A stretch of DNA of 64,000 nucleotides, taken from NCBI RefSeq assembly GCF_014352855.1, contig NZ_CP060697.1, forward strand, positions 2,438,001 to 2,502,000, written 5' to 3'. Of this stretch, positions 53,963 to 63,467 are shown one piece after another. This DNA is from Sphingomonas sabuli. Its GTDB lineage: Bacteria; Pseudomonadota; Alphaproteobacteria; Sphingomonadales; Sphingomonadaceae. The notes beneath the pieces are model-generated. The model saw only the letters and a list, made by a program, of their open reading frames with translations, was not told where the DNA came from and did not search any database. How positions within the stretch are numbered: the stretch's first letter is position 1; every line of letters starts with the position of its first letter. Both the position numbers and the translations under genes were made by a program.

Positions 53963-54837
53963 CGGCAGTCGCCAAGGTCGGCAACGACCGCGAAATGGTC
54001 GGACGCGGCGCGGCCCTGTTGGCCGGTCCAAGCCAGCACCGCGTGACTGTCGACCGCCAGTGCGGGGTCGGCCAGGACATAGTCGATCCGCCGTGCGTCC
54101 CCGGGCTTGCGGTCGAAGCCCGTGAAGGTTTCGTCCGGCCCCACCCGCCGCGCCGCGGCGGCGTACGAATCCCGCAGCATCAGCGGTGGTCCGGCCAGCA
54201 ACTGCACCGGCGGCGACCCGGGCTCGGCGTTGAAATCGCCGGTGACGACGATGCGCTCGCCGGGCAGCCGGTGCTTCGCCGCGAATTGGGCGATCATCCG
54301 GGCGCCCTCGCGCCGCGCGTTCGCGCCTTCATTGTCGAGATGGGTGTTGATGGCGAGGATGCGGTGCCCGCCCGCGCGCCGGACGAGGTGCGCCCAGGTC
54401 GCGACGCGCGAATAGGCCGCGTCCCAGCCGCGCGACGGCGCAGCGGGCGTGGGCGAAAGCCAGAAGGTCCCGCTGTCGCCGACGTCGAAGGTACGGCGGT
54501 CGACCATCAGCGCCGAATATTCGCCCTTGGATACACCGTCGTCGCGCGGCTGGCCGATGAAGGCATGGTCCGGGAAGGCGCGTTCAAGATCGGCTTTCTG
54601 CCCCGGCACCACCTCCTGCAGGCCAAGGATGTCGGGCCGGGCGAGGGCGATGTGTCCGACCACCTGGTCGCGGCGTTCGCTCCACCGGTTGATGCCGTCG
54701 GATTCCAGGTCGAGCCGGATGTTGAAGGCCATCACCCGCAGCGGCGCGCACTGCCGGGCGGGCGGCGCCGCGGCGATCAGCGCGAGGCTGAGCAGCGATA
54801 GCGCGGCGCGAAGGAATCTGCTTTGAACGCAAGCCAT
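53959..54837 (-). CDS. Exported endonuclease/exonuclease/phosphatase family protein
   Basis: A 292-residue protein with signal peptide (to about 'AAPPARQ') and the EEP fold: 'VMAFNIRLD', 'ILGLQEV' (metal Glu), 'INTHLDNEG', 'VVTGDFNAEP' and 'SDHFAVVADL'. Substrate may be a phosphodiester, nucleic acid or inositol phosphate; the signal peptide argues against a cytosolic DNA-repair role. An in-frame TTG or ATG upstream lacks support; ATG 54837 gives a clean signal peptide. Confidence 0.85.
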   Translation of the reverse strand: MACVQSRFLRAALSLLSLALIAAAPPARQCAPLRVMAFNIRLDLESDGINRWSERRDQVVGHIALARPDILGLQEVVPGQKADLERAFPDHAFIGQPRDDGVSKGEYSALMVDRRTFDVGDSGTFWLSPTPAAPSRGWDAAYSRVATWAHLVRRAGGHRILAINTHLDNEGANARREGARMIAQFAAKHRLPGERIVVTGDFNAEPGSPPVQLLAGPPLMLRDSYAAAARRVGPDETFTGFDRKPGDARRIDYVLADPALAVDSHAVLAWTGQQGRAASDHFAVVADLGDCR

Positions 54838-54875
54838 CGGAAGCGCGGCGTACCAAGCCCTGCGATGACAGGTCC

Positions 54876-55949
54876 ATGCTGATGTCAAAATTTAACTCGG
54901 CGGAGACGGTCGGCCCGGACGCGGCGTGGGCGGCGTTCGAGCGTCGCGACCGCGCCTTCGACGGGCGGGTCATCGGGGCTGTGTCCACCACCGGCATTTA
55001 CTGCAAGCCAAGCTGCCCCGCGCGGCGGCCCAGGCGCGAACATGTCGAGTTTTTCGCGACGCCGGATGAGGCTCGAGCCGCCGGCTATCGGGCCTGCCTG
55101 CGCTGCCGGCCGGACGAGGTCGGCCGCGACACGGCCGCGGTGGCCCGGGCCATCGCGCTGATCGAGGCGGCGGACGTGCCACCGACGCTGGAGCAGCTGG
55201 GCCGGGCGGTCGATTATGCGCCGCACCACTTCCAGCGCGTATTCAAGCGCCAGATGGGCCTGTCCCCGGCCGATTACGCCCGCGCGGTCCGGGCGCAGCG
55301 GACCGAACGGCAGCTCGACCGCAGCGACAGCATCACGGGCGCGATCTACGACGCGGGCTATGCGGCGCCCAGCGGCTTTTACGACGACGCGAAGGAAAGG
55401 CTTGGCATGACTCCATCGGCATGGCGCGACGGCGGGCGCGGCGAGACAATCCGTTACGTCGTCACCGACAGCCCGCTCGGCCCGCTGCTGGTCGCGGCCA
55501 CGCCCAAGGGCATCTGCCGCCTGACCTTCAAGGAGGATGTGAACGCGCTCCACCGCCGATTCCCCAACGCCGACATCCGCCCCGACGACGGGACGATGCG
55601 GGCCTGGGTGGACGCGGTGCTGACCGCGATCCGAACGCCGTCAGAGGCGCCGGAAGTGCCGGTCGACGTCCGCGGCACCGCCTTTCAGGAAGCGGTGTGG
55701 AAGGAATTGCGCAAGATTCCGCTGGGCCAGACGCGCAGCTACGCCGATATCGCCGCGGCGGTGGGCAAGCCCGGCGCGGTCCGCGCCGTCGGCACCGCCA
55801 ACGGGTCGAACCCGGTATCGGTGTTGGTGCCCTGCCATCGCGTCATCCGCTCCGACGGCACGCTCGGCGGCTATGGCGGCGGGCTCGACAACAAGAAGCT
55901 CTTGCTCGCCGCCGAAGGCATCACACCCGAACTGCCCTTCGACGGCTGA
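54876..55949 (+). CDS. ada: Bifunctional methyl-transferring repair protein and regulator Ada
   Basis: A 357-residue adaptive-response protein. The N-terminal zinc domain has Cys43, Cys47, Cys74 and Cys77, where Cys43 corresponds to the methyl acceptor of phosphotriesters (E. coli Cys38); an AraC-type helix-turn-helix follows ('VDYAPHHFQRVFKRQMGLSPADY'); the C-terminal methyltransferase has 'LVPCHRVI' with Cys320 as the O6-methylguanine acceptor. Start ATG 54876 or 54882. No Ada box is evident in the short upstream gap. Confidence 0.95.
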   Translation: MLMSKFNSAETVGPDAAWAAFERRDRAFDGRVIGAVSTTGIYCKPSCPARRPRREHVEFFATPDEARAAGYRACLRCRPDEVGRDTAAVARAIALIEAADVPPTLEQLGRAVDYAPHHFQRVFKRQMGLSPADYARAVRAQRTERQLDRSDSITGAIYDAGYAAPSGFYDDAKERLGMTPSAWRDGGRGETIRYVVTDSPLGPLLVAATPKGICRLTFKEDVNALHRRFPNADIRPDDGTMRAWVDAVLTAIRTPSEAPEVPVDVRGTAFQEAVWKELRKIPLGQTRSYADIAAAVGKPGAVRAVGTANGSNPVSVLVPCHRVIRSDGTLGGYGGGLDNKKLLLAAEGITPELPFDG

Positions 55950-55952
55950 GGG

Positions 55953-57446
55953 TCAGTCGAGCGCGTCGAGCGCCGCCTTGCCGTTGTTCGCGGCCAGCGC
56001 CGTCATTGCCAGCCGCGCCTTGTCGCGCATCGATCCGCCATGCGGGCTGTAGGCGATCGGCCCGAGCAGCTTGCGCGCTTCGGCCAGTTTCTCTTCCTGG
56101 ATCAGCAGGAAGACCGCCGACAGCCGCAAGCCGGGATCCTGGGGCGCAAGCACCTGGGCGTATAGCATCCCGTCGATCGCATTCCTGGTCGGCGCCTGGC
56201 CCGCGCGCGGGAAGCTTTCGTAGAACAGCCGGAGCGGCTCCGCGGCTTCCGGATCGATCTTATTGGCCTTGAGCAGCGCGTTGCGAATGCCGGTCCAGTC
56301 GCGCGGCTTGCCGGCGACATCGCGCTCCATTTCAGCACGCGCCCGGTACATGTAGCCCAAATAGGAATTCGGATCGGCGGCGATGGCGCGCTCAGCGGCC
56401 GCGGCTGCCTCGGCGTAATTGCCGGCGTCGATCTCGGCCTCGGCCAGCGCGACCTGAACGGCCGGGTCGCTGGCAAAGCCCGAACCGGCCTTGCGCGCCA
56501 TGATCAGGACCTGCTGCGCCGTCTTTGAATCGACTCCGCGCGCCGACCGGATCATCGCCGGCATCATTGCCGCCTGGCCAGGCGTGAGCGGGCGCATGAC
56601 GGGTTGGTCGACCGCCACCGGGGCGCCGGAAACTGTCACATAATCGAAGCGGTTGCGCCTGAGGTAGCGGTCAAGTTCGCGGTCAAGCTGCGCGAGGTCC
56701 CCGAACGCGGCCCGCGCCGCGGCCAGCGGTTCCTGCCCGTTCATGATGCCATGAACATATTTGGTCACCTGACCCTTGCGGGCCGGATCGAAAGCCAGAA
56801 AATGAGTCAGCGCCCAACCGCGACTGTAGAAGCGCTCTTCATCCTCGACCGTCCGCTGCTTGAACGTCGCGCCAAGCAATTCTTCGATCGGAGGCTTCTG
56901 CAGGTTGAACAACCCGACCACGCGATGATTGGCCGGCCGGCCAAGCTGGACCGAACCGTCCTTGGTAATTTCCGCGGTGCTGAAAAATTCCGCGAAACCT
57001 TCGACGAACCAGGGCGGGAACGGCGCGTCGCTGTTCTGCAGCATCAGATGATGCGCATATTCATGGAAGAAGACGACGTCGGCCATGTCGTCGCGGCCGG
57101 CTGTTCGCTTCGGGACGAACGCGACCGATCCGGACGCGCGCGGAATGTAGAAGCCGACGGTGGTCGACGATTTATCGGCGGCCAGCCGCGCGACGTCGTC
57201 AGCGTCGTCGAGGAAGAAGATCGTGACCTTGCCCGAATTGCCGACCGGCGGATCGGGCATGTCGCGCACCGCCCGGACGGCGCCGTCGAATTTCTCGAGC
57301 CGCGCGGCGAAGGATTCGAGGTCGCGCGGACGCTGATCGGAATAGATCAGGAAATGCGGCGTGCTGGCTTGATACCATTGCGCGGCCGCGGCCGGCACCG
57401 ATGCAGCCGCGCTTGCCAGCACGGCCAGGATGAAACGCACGTTCAC
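55953..57446 (-). CDS. Secreted zincin-like TPR protein, paralogue A
   Basis: A 497-residue exported protein. A signal peptide (to 'VPAAAA') is followed by 'WYQASTPHFLIYSD', a gluzincin-like motif 'HEYAHH' (His128, Glu129, His132) and 'WFVEGFAEFFS' with candidate third ligand Glu149 or Glu153, then TPR-like helical repeats from about residue 300 ('NYAEAAAAAERAIAADPNSY'). The overall plan resembles DUF1570-type peptidase-like proteins. The start is a GTG with AAAGGGG upstream. It is a tandem paralogue of the next gene. Confidence 0.82.
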   Translation of the reverse strand: MNVRFILAVLASAAASVPAAAAQWYQASTPHFLIYSDQRPRDLESFAARLEKFDGAVRAVRDMPDPPVGNSGKVTIFFLDDADDVARLAADKSSTTVGFYIPRASGSVAFVPKRTAGRDDMADVVFFHEYAHHLMLQNSDAPFPPWFVEGFAEFFSTAEITKDGSVQLGRPANHRVVGLFNLQKPPIEELLGATFKQRTVEDEERFYSRGWALTHFLAFDPARKGQVTKYVHGIMNGQEPLAAARAAFGDLAQLDRELDRYLRRNRFDYVTVSGAPVAVDQPVMRPLTPGQAAMMPAMIRSARGVDSKTAQQVLIMARKAGSGFASDPAVQVALAEAEIDAGNYAEAAAAAERAIAADPNSYLGYMYRARAEMERDVAGKPRDWTGIRNALLKANKIDPEAAEPLRLFYESFPRAGQAPTRNAIDGMLYAQVLAPQDPGLRLSAVFLLIQEEKLAEARKLLGPIAYSPHGGSMRDKARLAMTALAANNGKAALDALD

Positions 57447-57553
57447 GGGGGCCCCTTTTGCCCGAGCCTGCGCACGCTAAACCAGCGGCGGCCGGCGCGT
57501 CTACAGCCGATGCTGTGTGGCCGTTCTGCAAGGCTCCGCCTCACGCCATCCGC

Positions 57554-59092
57554 TCATTCGTCCTCGAAGCCCTTGTTGGCCACATCCCATTTGGCCTTGG
57601 CGTCGGCGGCGTCCTTGCGAATGACCGCATCGTAGAGCGCCCGGACTTTGTCGTACCACTTGCTCTGGTGCGGACTCAGCGCGAGGCTGGACAATAGCTT
57701 GCCGGCGACGTCGAAGTTTTTCGTTTCGATGAAGCGGCCGGCCGCCTCCATGCGCAGCTTGGTGTCGCTGGGCGCCAGGGCGACGGCGTATTCCAGGCCG
57801 TCCAGCGCATTGCGGGTCGGCGCTTTCCCCTCGTTGATGAAGGTTTGATAAAACAGCACCAGCGGTTCGGCATTTTCCGGGTCGATCCGGTTGGCGTTGC
57901 CGACGATCGCCCGGATCGCGTTCCAGTCGGTGGTGCGCGGCGATTTCTTCCCGACGACCATCATTGCCCGGGCCTTGGCGAGCATTGCCTGGTCGTTTCG
58001 GGGATTGAGCGCGAGCGCGCGGTCCGCGGCGGCGATCGCGGCTTGCGGGTCGTCGGCCTCCAGTTGAATCTGCGCGTCGATCAGCTGCACGGCCACTTCG
58101 TCCGGGTTGATCGTGGCCAGCCGCGACGCCTTGCGCGCCATTTCCCGGGCGAACCGCGGCTTGCCGCGGGCCAGCGCCATGCGCACGTCCATCAGCTGCG
58201 CTTCACCGGCGCCGAGCGGTCGCACGGTGACAGGCGGGACCGTGAGCTTGGCCGCCGGGATGGTGGTGACGGTGAAGACGTCCTTGCGGAAGTAATTCCA
58301 CAATTCCCGGTCGAGCGCCTTGAGATCGCCGAACGCCTGTTCCGCCGCCTTGCCCGCCGGAACGCCGGCTTCGATCTTGTCGATATAAGCGGACAGCTGG
58401 CCGCGACGGCTGAGGTCGAAGCTGAGCAGGTGGGTGAGCAGCCAGCCGTAGCCGTAAATGGACACCCATTCGGTCGAAGTGATTGAGCGGTAATCGCCGC
58501 TCAGCATCTCGCGCAGCGGCAGCTTGCCCGGGCGGTAGATGTCGCCGGCGCGATAGACCGGCGGCGCGCCGATGACGACGCTGCCATCCTTGTTGAATTT
58601 CGGGTTGGCGAAAAATTCGGCGAATCCTTCCGTCAGCCATGTGGGCAACGGACGGTCATTGTTCTGCAGTTGCAGGTGATGCGTGTATTCGTGGAAGAAG
58701 ATGCTTTCCGCGCTGAGCGACCATTTGCCCTGGTCGGTTTCGCCTTCGCGCGGGATGAACGCGACCGAGCCGCTGGCTTTTGGAATGTAAAAGCCGGCGA
58801 CGCCGCTGTCTTCCCACACCCGCCCGGCATAGATCTTCTTGATGTCGTCTATATCGTCGACAAGGTACAAGGTGACGCGGGTGGCGGCGCCGGGCGCGAC
58901 ATCCGGCACGCCGCGAGCTTCGCGGACAGCCGCGTCGAACCGCTCCAGCTTGGCCGCATAGTCGCGCAGCTCGTCCGCATCCTCGTCGGCATAGACGGTG
59001 AAATGCTTGCTCCGCGCTTCATGCCATCTGGCGGCGGCGGGCGAACAGGTTGCCGCCAGCAAGGCGGCGGCGAGACAAATACGCAGTTTCAC
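57554..59092 (-). CDS. Secreted zincin-like TPR protein, paralogue B
   Basis: A 512-residue relative of paralogue A with the same order: signal peptide (or lipoprotein signal with Cys16 in 'AAATCSPAAA'), 'KHFTVYADEDADELRDYAAKLERFDAAVR', 'HEYTHH' (His134, Glu135, His138), 'WLTEGFAEFFANPKFNKDGS', and a TPR region ('DPQAAIAAADRALALNPRND'). The two proteins can be aligned throughout, consistent with duplication. GTG start with GGGGG 6 nt upstream. Peptidase activity is inferred from the motif only. Confidence 0.82.
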   Translation of the reverse strand: MKLRICLAAALLAATCSPAAARWHEARSKHFTVYADEDADELRDYAAKLERFDAAVREARGVPDVAPGAATRVTLYLVDDIDDIKKIYAGRVWEDSGVAGFYIPKASGSVAFIPREGETDQGKWSLSAESIFFHEYTHHLQLQNNDRPLPTWLTEGFAEFFANPKFNKDGSVVIGAPPVYRAGDIYRPGKLPLREMLSGDYRSITSTEWVSIYGYGWLLTHLLSFDLSRRGQLSAYIDKIEAGVPAGKAAEQAFGDLKALDRELWNYFRKDVFTVTTIPAAKLTVPPVTVRPLGAGEAQLMDVRMALARGKPRFAREMARKASRLATINPDEVAVQLIDAQIQLEADDPQAAIAAADRALALNPRNDQAMLAKARAMMVVGKKSPRTTDWNAIRAIVGNANRIDPENAEPLVLFYQTFINEGKAPTRNALDGLEYAVALAPSDTKLRMEAAGRFIETKNFDVAGKLLSSLALSPHQSKWYDKVRALYDAVIRKDAADAKAKWDVANKGFEDE

Positions 59093-59147
59093 GACAAACC
59101 CCCATTCCCCGAGCAGGACGAGGCTAACCGACTGAACGAGCTGGCGT

Positions 59148-61316
59148 CTAGAGAAAGCTGTAGGGGTCGACGTCGACGCTGACCCGCACCTTCGGACCCC
59201 ATTCGACGCCCCCCAGCCAGTCGCGGATAACGTCCTGCACGTCGAGCGCGCGGGCGGCATGGACCAGGATGCGCTGGCGATGGCGGCCGCGCAGCATCGC
59301 CAGCGGCGCCGGGGCCGGGCCGAACACCGCCATGTCCTCGACCTTGGGCGCGGCATTGCCGATGCGACGGGCGGTGCCTTCGGCCTCGCCCTGGTCTTCC
59401 GACGACACGACGATCGCGGCCAGCCGGCCGAACGGCGGCATCGCGGCATCGCGCCGGGCCTCGGTCTCGGCGCTGTAGAAACCGGCCACGTCGCCGCGCA
59501 CCAGGGCCGCTATGACCGGCGCTTCCGGATCGTGGCTTTGCACCAGCACGCGGCCGGGCTTGTCGCCGCGGCCGGCGCGGCCGGCGACCTGGCTGATCTG
59601 CTGGAAACTGCGCTCCGCCGCGCGCAGGTCGCCGCCCTGCAGCCCAAGGTCGGCGTCGACCACGCCGACCAGCGTCAGGTTGGGAAAATGATAGCCCTTG
59701 GTCACCAGTTGCGTGCCGACGACGATGTCGATCGCGCCTGCCTCCATCTCTTCGACGAACTGGGCGGCGCGGGCGGGCGACCAGATGGTATCGCTGGTGA
59801 CGATGGCGGTGCGCGCGTCGGGAAACAGCTCGGCGACCTCGTCGGCGATCCGCTCCACCCCGGGACCGCAGGCGACCAGGCTGTCCTCCTCGCCGCATTC
59901 GGGACACGCCTTGGGCGGCGGCATGACATGGCCGCAATGGTGGCAGGCGAGCCGGTGCATCAACCGGTGCTCGACCATCCAGGCGGTGCAGTTGGGACAT
60001 TGAAACCGGTGGCCGCAATGCCGGCACAGGGTCAGCGGCGCGAAGCCGCGGCGGTTGAGGAACAGCAGCGATTGCTCGCCCGCCGCCAGATTGGCCTCGA
60101 TCTCCGCGACCAGCGACGGCGCCAGCCAGCGCCCGCGCGGCGGCATGTCCTGGGTCATGTCGACGGCGCGGATTTCGGGCAGTTCGGCCCCGGCAAAACG
60201 ACTGGGCAGCACGACCTCGCGATAGCGGCCAAGCTCGACCATCTGCTTGCTTTCGATGGCGGGCGTGGCGGACGACAGGATCACCGGAATGTCCTCGAAC
60301 ATCGCGCGCATCACCGCGGTGTCGCGGGCGTGATACTGGACCCCGTCTTCCTGCTTGAAACTGGGTTCATGCGCTTCGTCGACGACGATCAGGCCCAGCG
60401 CGGGGTAGGGCAGGAACAGCGCCGAACGGGCGCCGACCACGACCTGCGCCTCGCCGCTGGCGATGCCGCGCCAGGCGCGCCGCCGTTCCGATGAGCGAAG
60501 CCCGGAATGCCACGCCACCGGCGGGCAGCCGAAGCGCGCCTCGAACCGCTTCAGGAAAGGCTCGGTCAATGCGATTTCGGGGAGCAAAACCAGCGCTTGC
60601 CGCCCGGCACGAAGGGCCGCGGCAATGGCTTCGAAATAGACTTCCGTCTTGCCCGATCCGGTCACCCCGTCGAGCAAGACCGGATCGAAACCATCGGCGA
60701 TGCCGCCCGCCAGCGATGCCGCGGCGTCGACCTGGTCACTGTTCAGTGCCGGCGGCGCGAAGTCCGGATCAGGGACCGGCAGCGGGCGGTCCGCATCCAC
60801 CTGCACGGCTTCCAGCGCGCCGGCGTTGACGAGTCCGCGCAGCACCGCGTCGCTCACCTCGGCGATGTCGGCCAGTTCGCGGATCGTGCCTTGCCGGCCG
60901 GCCAGCCGCTCCAAAGCCCGCTCGCGTTGCGGGGTCAGGCGCGGCGGGACGGCGCCGGTCGGCCGATATTCGGTCAGTTGCCGCGGCCCGTCGAGCGCCG
61001 CGCTGGACGGCAGCACCATGCGCAATACGGACGCCAGCGGCGCGAGATAATAATCGGCGGTCCATTCGCACAATCGCCGCAGCGGCGCGGCGATCGGCGG
61101 TACGTCGAGCAGGCCGGCCAGCGGCCGCAGCCGGTTGTCGCCAACTTCCTCGCTCGGCAGCCGCTCCGCCTCCCACGCGACGCCGAGCATCTGGCGCGGG
61201 CCGAGCGGCGCGACGACGACACTGCCCGGCTCGACCGCCATGCCGTCGGGCACGCGGTAATCGAGCGGGCCCAGCGCGGCGTTGAGGGTGACTATTCGGG
61301 CGCGGGGAAGGGCCAT
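59148..61316 (-). CDS. priA: Primosomal helicase PriA
   Basis: A 722-residue superfamily 2 helicase that restarts stalled replication forks. After the 3'-DNA-binding domain ('RIVTLNAALGPLDYRVPDGM') come Walker A 'GVTGSGKTE', the DEAH box 'VVDEAHEPS' and two zinc modules ('CRHCGHRFQCPNC', 'CHHCGH', 'CPECG'). 'GRAGRGDKPGRVLVQ' is helicase motif VI. An upstream frame to 61352 is open, but 'MALPRARI' begins the family N-terminus. Length normal. Confidence 0.96.
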   Translation of the reverse strand: MALPRARIVTLNAALGPLDYRVPDGMAVEPGSVVVAPLGPRQMLGVAWEAERLPSEEVGDNRLRPLAGLLDVPPIAAPLRRLCEWTADYYLAPLASVLRMVLPSSAALDGPRQLTEYRPTGAVPPRLTPQRERALERLAGRQGTIRELADIAEVSDAVLRGLVNAGALEAVQVDADRPLPVPDPDFAPPALNSDQVDAAASLAGGIADGFDPVLLDGVTGSGKTEVYFEAIAAALRAGRQALVLLPEIALTEPFLKRFEARFGCPPVAWHSGLRSSERRRAWRGIASGEAQVVVGARSALFLPYPALGLIVVDEAHEPSFKQEDGVQYHARDTAVMRAMFEDIPVILSSATPAIESKQMVELGRYREVVLPSRFAGAELPEIRAVDMTQDMPPRGRWLAPSLVAEIEANLAAGEQSLLFLNRRGFAPLTLCRHCGHRFQCPNCTAWMVEHRLMHRLACHHCGHVMPPPKACPECGEEDSLVACGPGVERIADEVAELFPDARTAIVTSDTIWSPARAAQFVEEMEAGAIDIVVGTQLVTKGYHFPNLTLVGVVDADLGLQGGDLRAAERSFQQISQVAGRAGRGDKPGRVLVQSHDPEAPVIAALVRGDVAGFYSAETEARRDAAMPPFGRLAAIVVSSEDQGEAEGTARRIGNAAPKVEDMAVFGPAPAPLAMLRGRHRQRILVHAARALDVQDVIRDWLGGVEWGPKVRVSVDVDPYSFL

Positions 61317-61355
61317 TGCGGGGTCATTGGAAGGGGCCGCGGCGCGGCGCAACCG

Positions 61356-62450
61356 TCAAGGCGCGATGTTGGTCAGGATGAACGCGCCGAAGATGACCAA
61401 ATGGACGGCGCCGTGCAGGACGGTTGTGCGGCCGCGGGCGATCGACAGCGAGGCGATGAAGAGGGTCAGTGCGAGCAGCGCCATTGACGACGGCCGCAGG
61501 CCAAGCGCAAGCGGCAGGTCGAGGATGAAGCTGGCGACGGTCACGGCAGGAATGGTCAGGCCGATGGTCGCCAGCGCCGAACCAAGCGCGAGGTTGAGGC
61601 TGGTCTGCAACTGCCCGGCGCGCGCGGCGCGGACCGCGGCGACGCTTTCAGGCAGCAGGACAATGCCGGCGATGGCCACGCCGACCATCGCCAGCGGCAG
61701 GCCGGCGGCGGCCACCGCGTCCTCCAGCGGATTGGACAGCGACTTCGCCATCAGCACGACCGCCACCAGGCTGACGCACAGCAAGGCGAAGGACTGCCAC
61801 GCCTGCCGGACGCTGGGCCGGGGCGCCTCGTCTCGGTGCAGCTCGCGCATTTCCGCCGACGGCAGGAAATAGGCGCGGTGGCGGATGGTCTGGACGAAAA
61901 CAAAGGTCAGGTAGAGCACCAGCGAACAGACCGCGACGAAGCCCAGCTGAAGCGGCGAATAGACCGGCCCCGGCACCGTCGAGGTGAAGTTGGGCAGGAT
62001 CAGCGTCAGCACGATCAAGGTCGCCAGCGTGCTCAGCGCCGCGGTTACCCCGGTGCGGGTGAAGCGCTGCTCGCCCAGGCGAAAGCCGCCGACCAGCAGG
62101 CACAGGCCAAGCAGGAAGTTGAGGATAATCATCGCCGCGGCGAACACCGTGTCGCGAGCCAGCGAACTGGTCGTTTCCGGATTGGCCAGCATCAGCGAAA
62201 GGATCAGCCCGACCTCGATGACCGTCACGGCGACGGCCAAGACCAGCGTGCCGAACGGCTCGCCGATGCGATGCGCCACCGTCTCCGCGTGGTGGACGGC
62301 GGCCAGCACGACCGCGACCAGCACAACGCCGGTGATCGCCGGGCCGGTCCCGACAGCAATCGCCAGCCAAGCCAGAACGGGCGCAAGCCAGGTTCCGGCG
62401 GCGAGGAGGCGCGAAGGCAAAGTGGTCGGCGCTGCGGTCATGCTGCCCAT
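61356..62450 (-). CDS. ChaA-like Ca2+(Na+/K+)/H+ antiporter
   Basis: A 364-residue inner-membrane exchanger of the CaCA superfamily with about 11 helices. Two inverted alpha repeats carry the ion-binding acidic residues: 'HHAETVAHRIGEPFGTLVLAVAVTVIEVGLI' and 'IVLLPESVAAVRAARAGQLQTSLNLALGSALATIGLTIP'. The repeats with G-x-G-E-P-x-G-T and E-x-x-x-x-x-R patterns fit the ChaA group. ATG 62441 is a possible later start. Regulation not visible. Confidence 0.9.
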   Translation of the reverse strand: MGSMTAAPTTLPSRLLAAGTWLAPVLAWLAIAVGTGPAITGVVLVAVVLAAVHHAETVAHRIGEPFGTLVLAVAVTVIEVGLILSLMLANPETTSSLARDTVFAAAMIILNFLLGLCLLVGGFRLGEQRFTRTGVTAALSTLATLIVLTLILPNFTSTVPGPVYSPLQLGFVAVCSLVLYLTFVFVQTIRHRAYFLPSAEMRELHRDEAPRPSVRQAWQSFALLCVSLVAVVLMAKSLSNPLEDAVAAAGLPLAMVGVAIAGIVLLPESVAAVRAARAGQLQTSLNLALGSALATIGLTIPAVTVASFILDLPLALGLRPSSMALLALTLFIASLSIARGRTTVLHGAVHLVIFGAFILTNIAP

Positions 62451-62522
62451 GTGGGCAAGCAAGGCCGCAACGTCGACCCCAAGTGGAAGTTGATGCCTTC
62501 CGGCAGCTTGGCGAGGGTAAGC

Positions 62523-63323
62523 CTACTTGCGCGTTTGTGCTGCTTTCGAAACCTCGCGGGCTGCCTGGTCGATGACGTCCGCGACGGCGGCCGGCTGGGT
62601 GGTGAAGACGGCATGGCTGCCGGGCACGTCGACGATGCGGGCGCCGATGCGCTTTGCCATGCCCTGCAGCATGCCCTTGCCGAAGGCCTGGTCTTCGCGG
62701 GCGATGATCGCCCAGCTCGGCCGGGTCCGCCACGCGGCCTTTGTCAGCTTCGTTTCGAAGGCCGCCATGCGGATCGGCAGCTGCGAATCGCGCAGGAAGG
62801 CTGCGTCCGCGTCGTTCAGGTCGGCCGCGAAGGCCGACTGGAACTTGGCCGGGCGGACGATGCCGAAGCCGTCCGCGCTGACGTCGATCGCGAAGTTCGC
62901 TGCGGCGGGGTAACCCTTATACTGCTGGGCGGTCGTCTCGCCCGCGTCGGGAGCAAGCGCGGACACATAGACCAGGCCGGCGACCTTATCGTGGGCGCCG
63001 GCTTCGGTGATGATCGTCCCGCCCCAGCTGTGCCCGACCAGGATCGCCGGGCCCGTCAAACCATCGAGTATGCGGGTCGTCGCGGCCGTATCGTCGGCAA
63101 GCGAGGTCAGGGGATTCTGCACGATCTTCACCGTGTATCCGCGCGCGGTGAGGCGGTCGTAGACGCCGCGCCAGCCGGAGCCGTCGACAAATGCGCCGTG
63201 GACGAGGACCACGTTGCGAACTTTCTGGTCCTGGGGGAGGGAGGCCGGGCTCTGCGCATGGGCGCCGGTCGCAAGCGCTGCGGCGACGAGGGGAGCGAAC
63301 ATCGATTTGCGAAACTTGGACAC
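62523..63323 (-). CDS. Secreted alpha/beta hydrolase
   Basis: A 266-residue serine hydrolase fold with signal peptide (to about 'GAHAQ'). The nucleophile elbow is 'GHSWGG', the oxyanion region 'LVHGAFVDGSGW', and 'GSHAVFTTQP' near the end supplies the catalytic His. The group includes esterases and chloroperoxidase-like hydrolases. GTG 63323 is preferred because AAGGAG lies 7 nt upstream; an in-frame TTG at 63329 would be too close. It is divergent from an OhrR-like gene, suggesting oxidant-controlled expression. Confidence 0.85.
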   Translation of the reverse strand: MSKFRKSMFAPLVAAALATGAHAQSPASLPQDQKVRNVVLVHGAFVDGSGWRGVYDRLTARGYTVKIVQNPLTSLADDTAATTRILDGLTGPAILVGHSWGGTIITEAGAHDKVAGLVYVSALAPDAGETTAQQYKGYPAAANFAIDVSADGFGIVRPAKFQSAFAADLNDADAAFLRDSQLPIRMAAFETKLTKAAWRTRPSWAIIAREDQAFGKGMLQGMAKRIGARIVDVPGSHAVFTTQPAAVADVIDQAAREVSKAAQTRK

Positions 63324-63337
63324 GGGCAATCTCCTTA

Positions 63338-63359
63338 AATCGTACGCGATTGAATCGAG
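63338..63359. promoter_or_regulatory. Operator-like unit, copy 1
   Basis: AATCG-N4-CGATT-R-AATCGAG: three 5-bp arms in alternating orientation. An identical arrangement lies exactly 56 bp downstream at 63394. Located 14 bp upstream of the hydrolase GTG. Confidence 0.55.
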
Positions 63360-63393
63360 CGCGACCTAAATGGTCGAGTCGGACAGAAAAGTC

Positions 63394-63415
63394 AATCGCT
63401 TGCGATTAAATCGAG
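63394..63415. promoter_or_regulatory. Operator-like unit, copy 2
   Basis: Second copy of the AATCG-N4-CGATT-R-AATCGAG unit, here with the fuller palindrome AATCGC-TT-GCGATT. It ends 52 bp before the OhrR-like start, so it is placed to control the regulator gene, copy 1 the hydrolase. Confidence 0.55.
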
Positions 63416-63467
63416 AGATACCTAAGTTGCTGGCGAACGCGCGGGTGGCGCATCAAAGGACAAGCTT

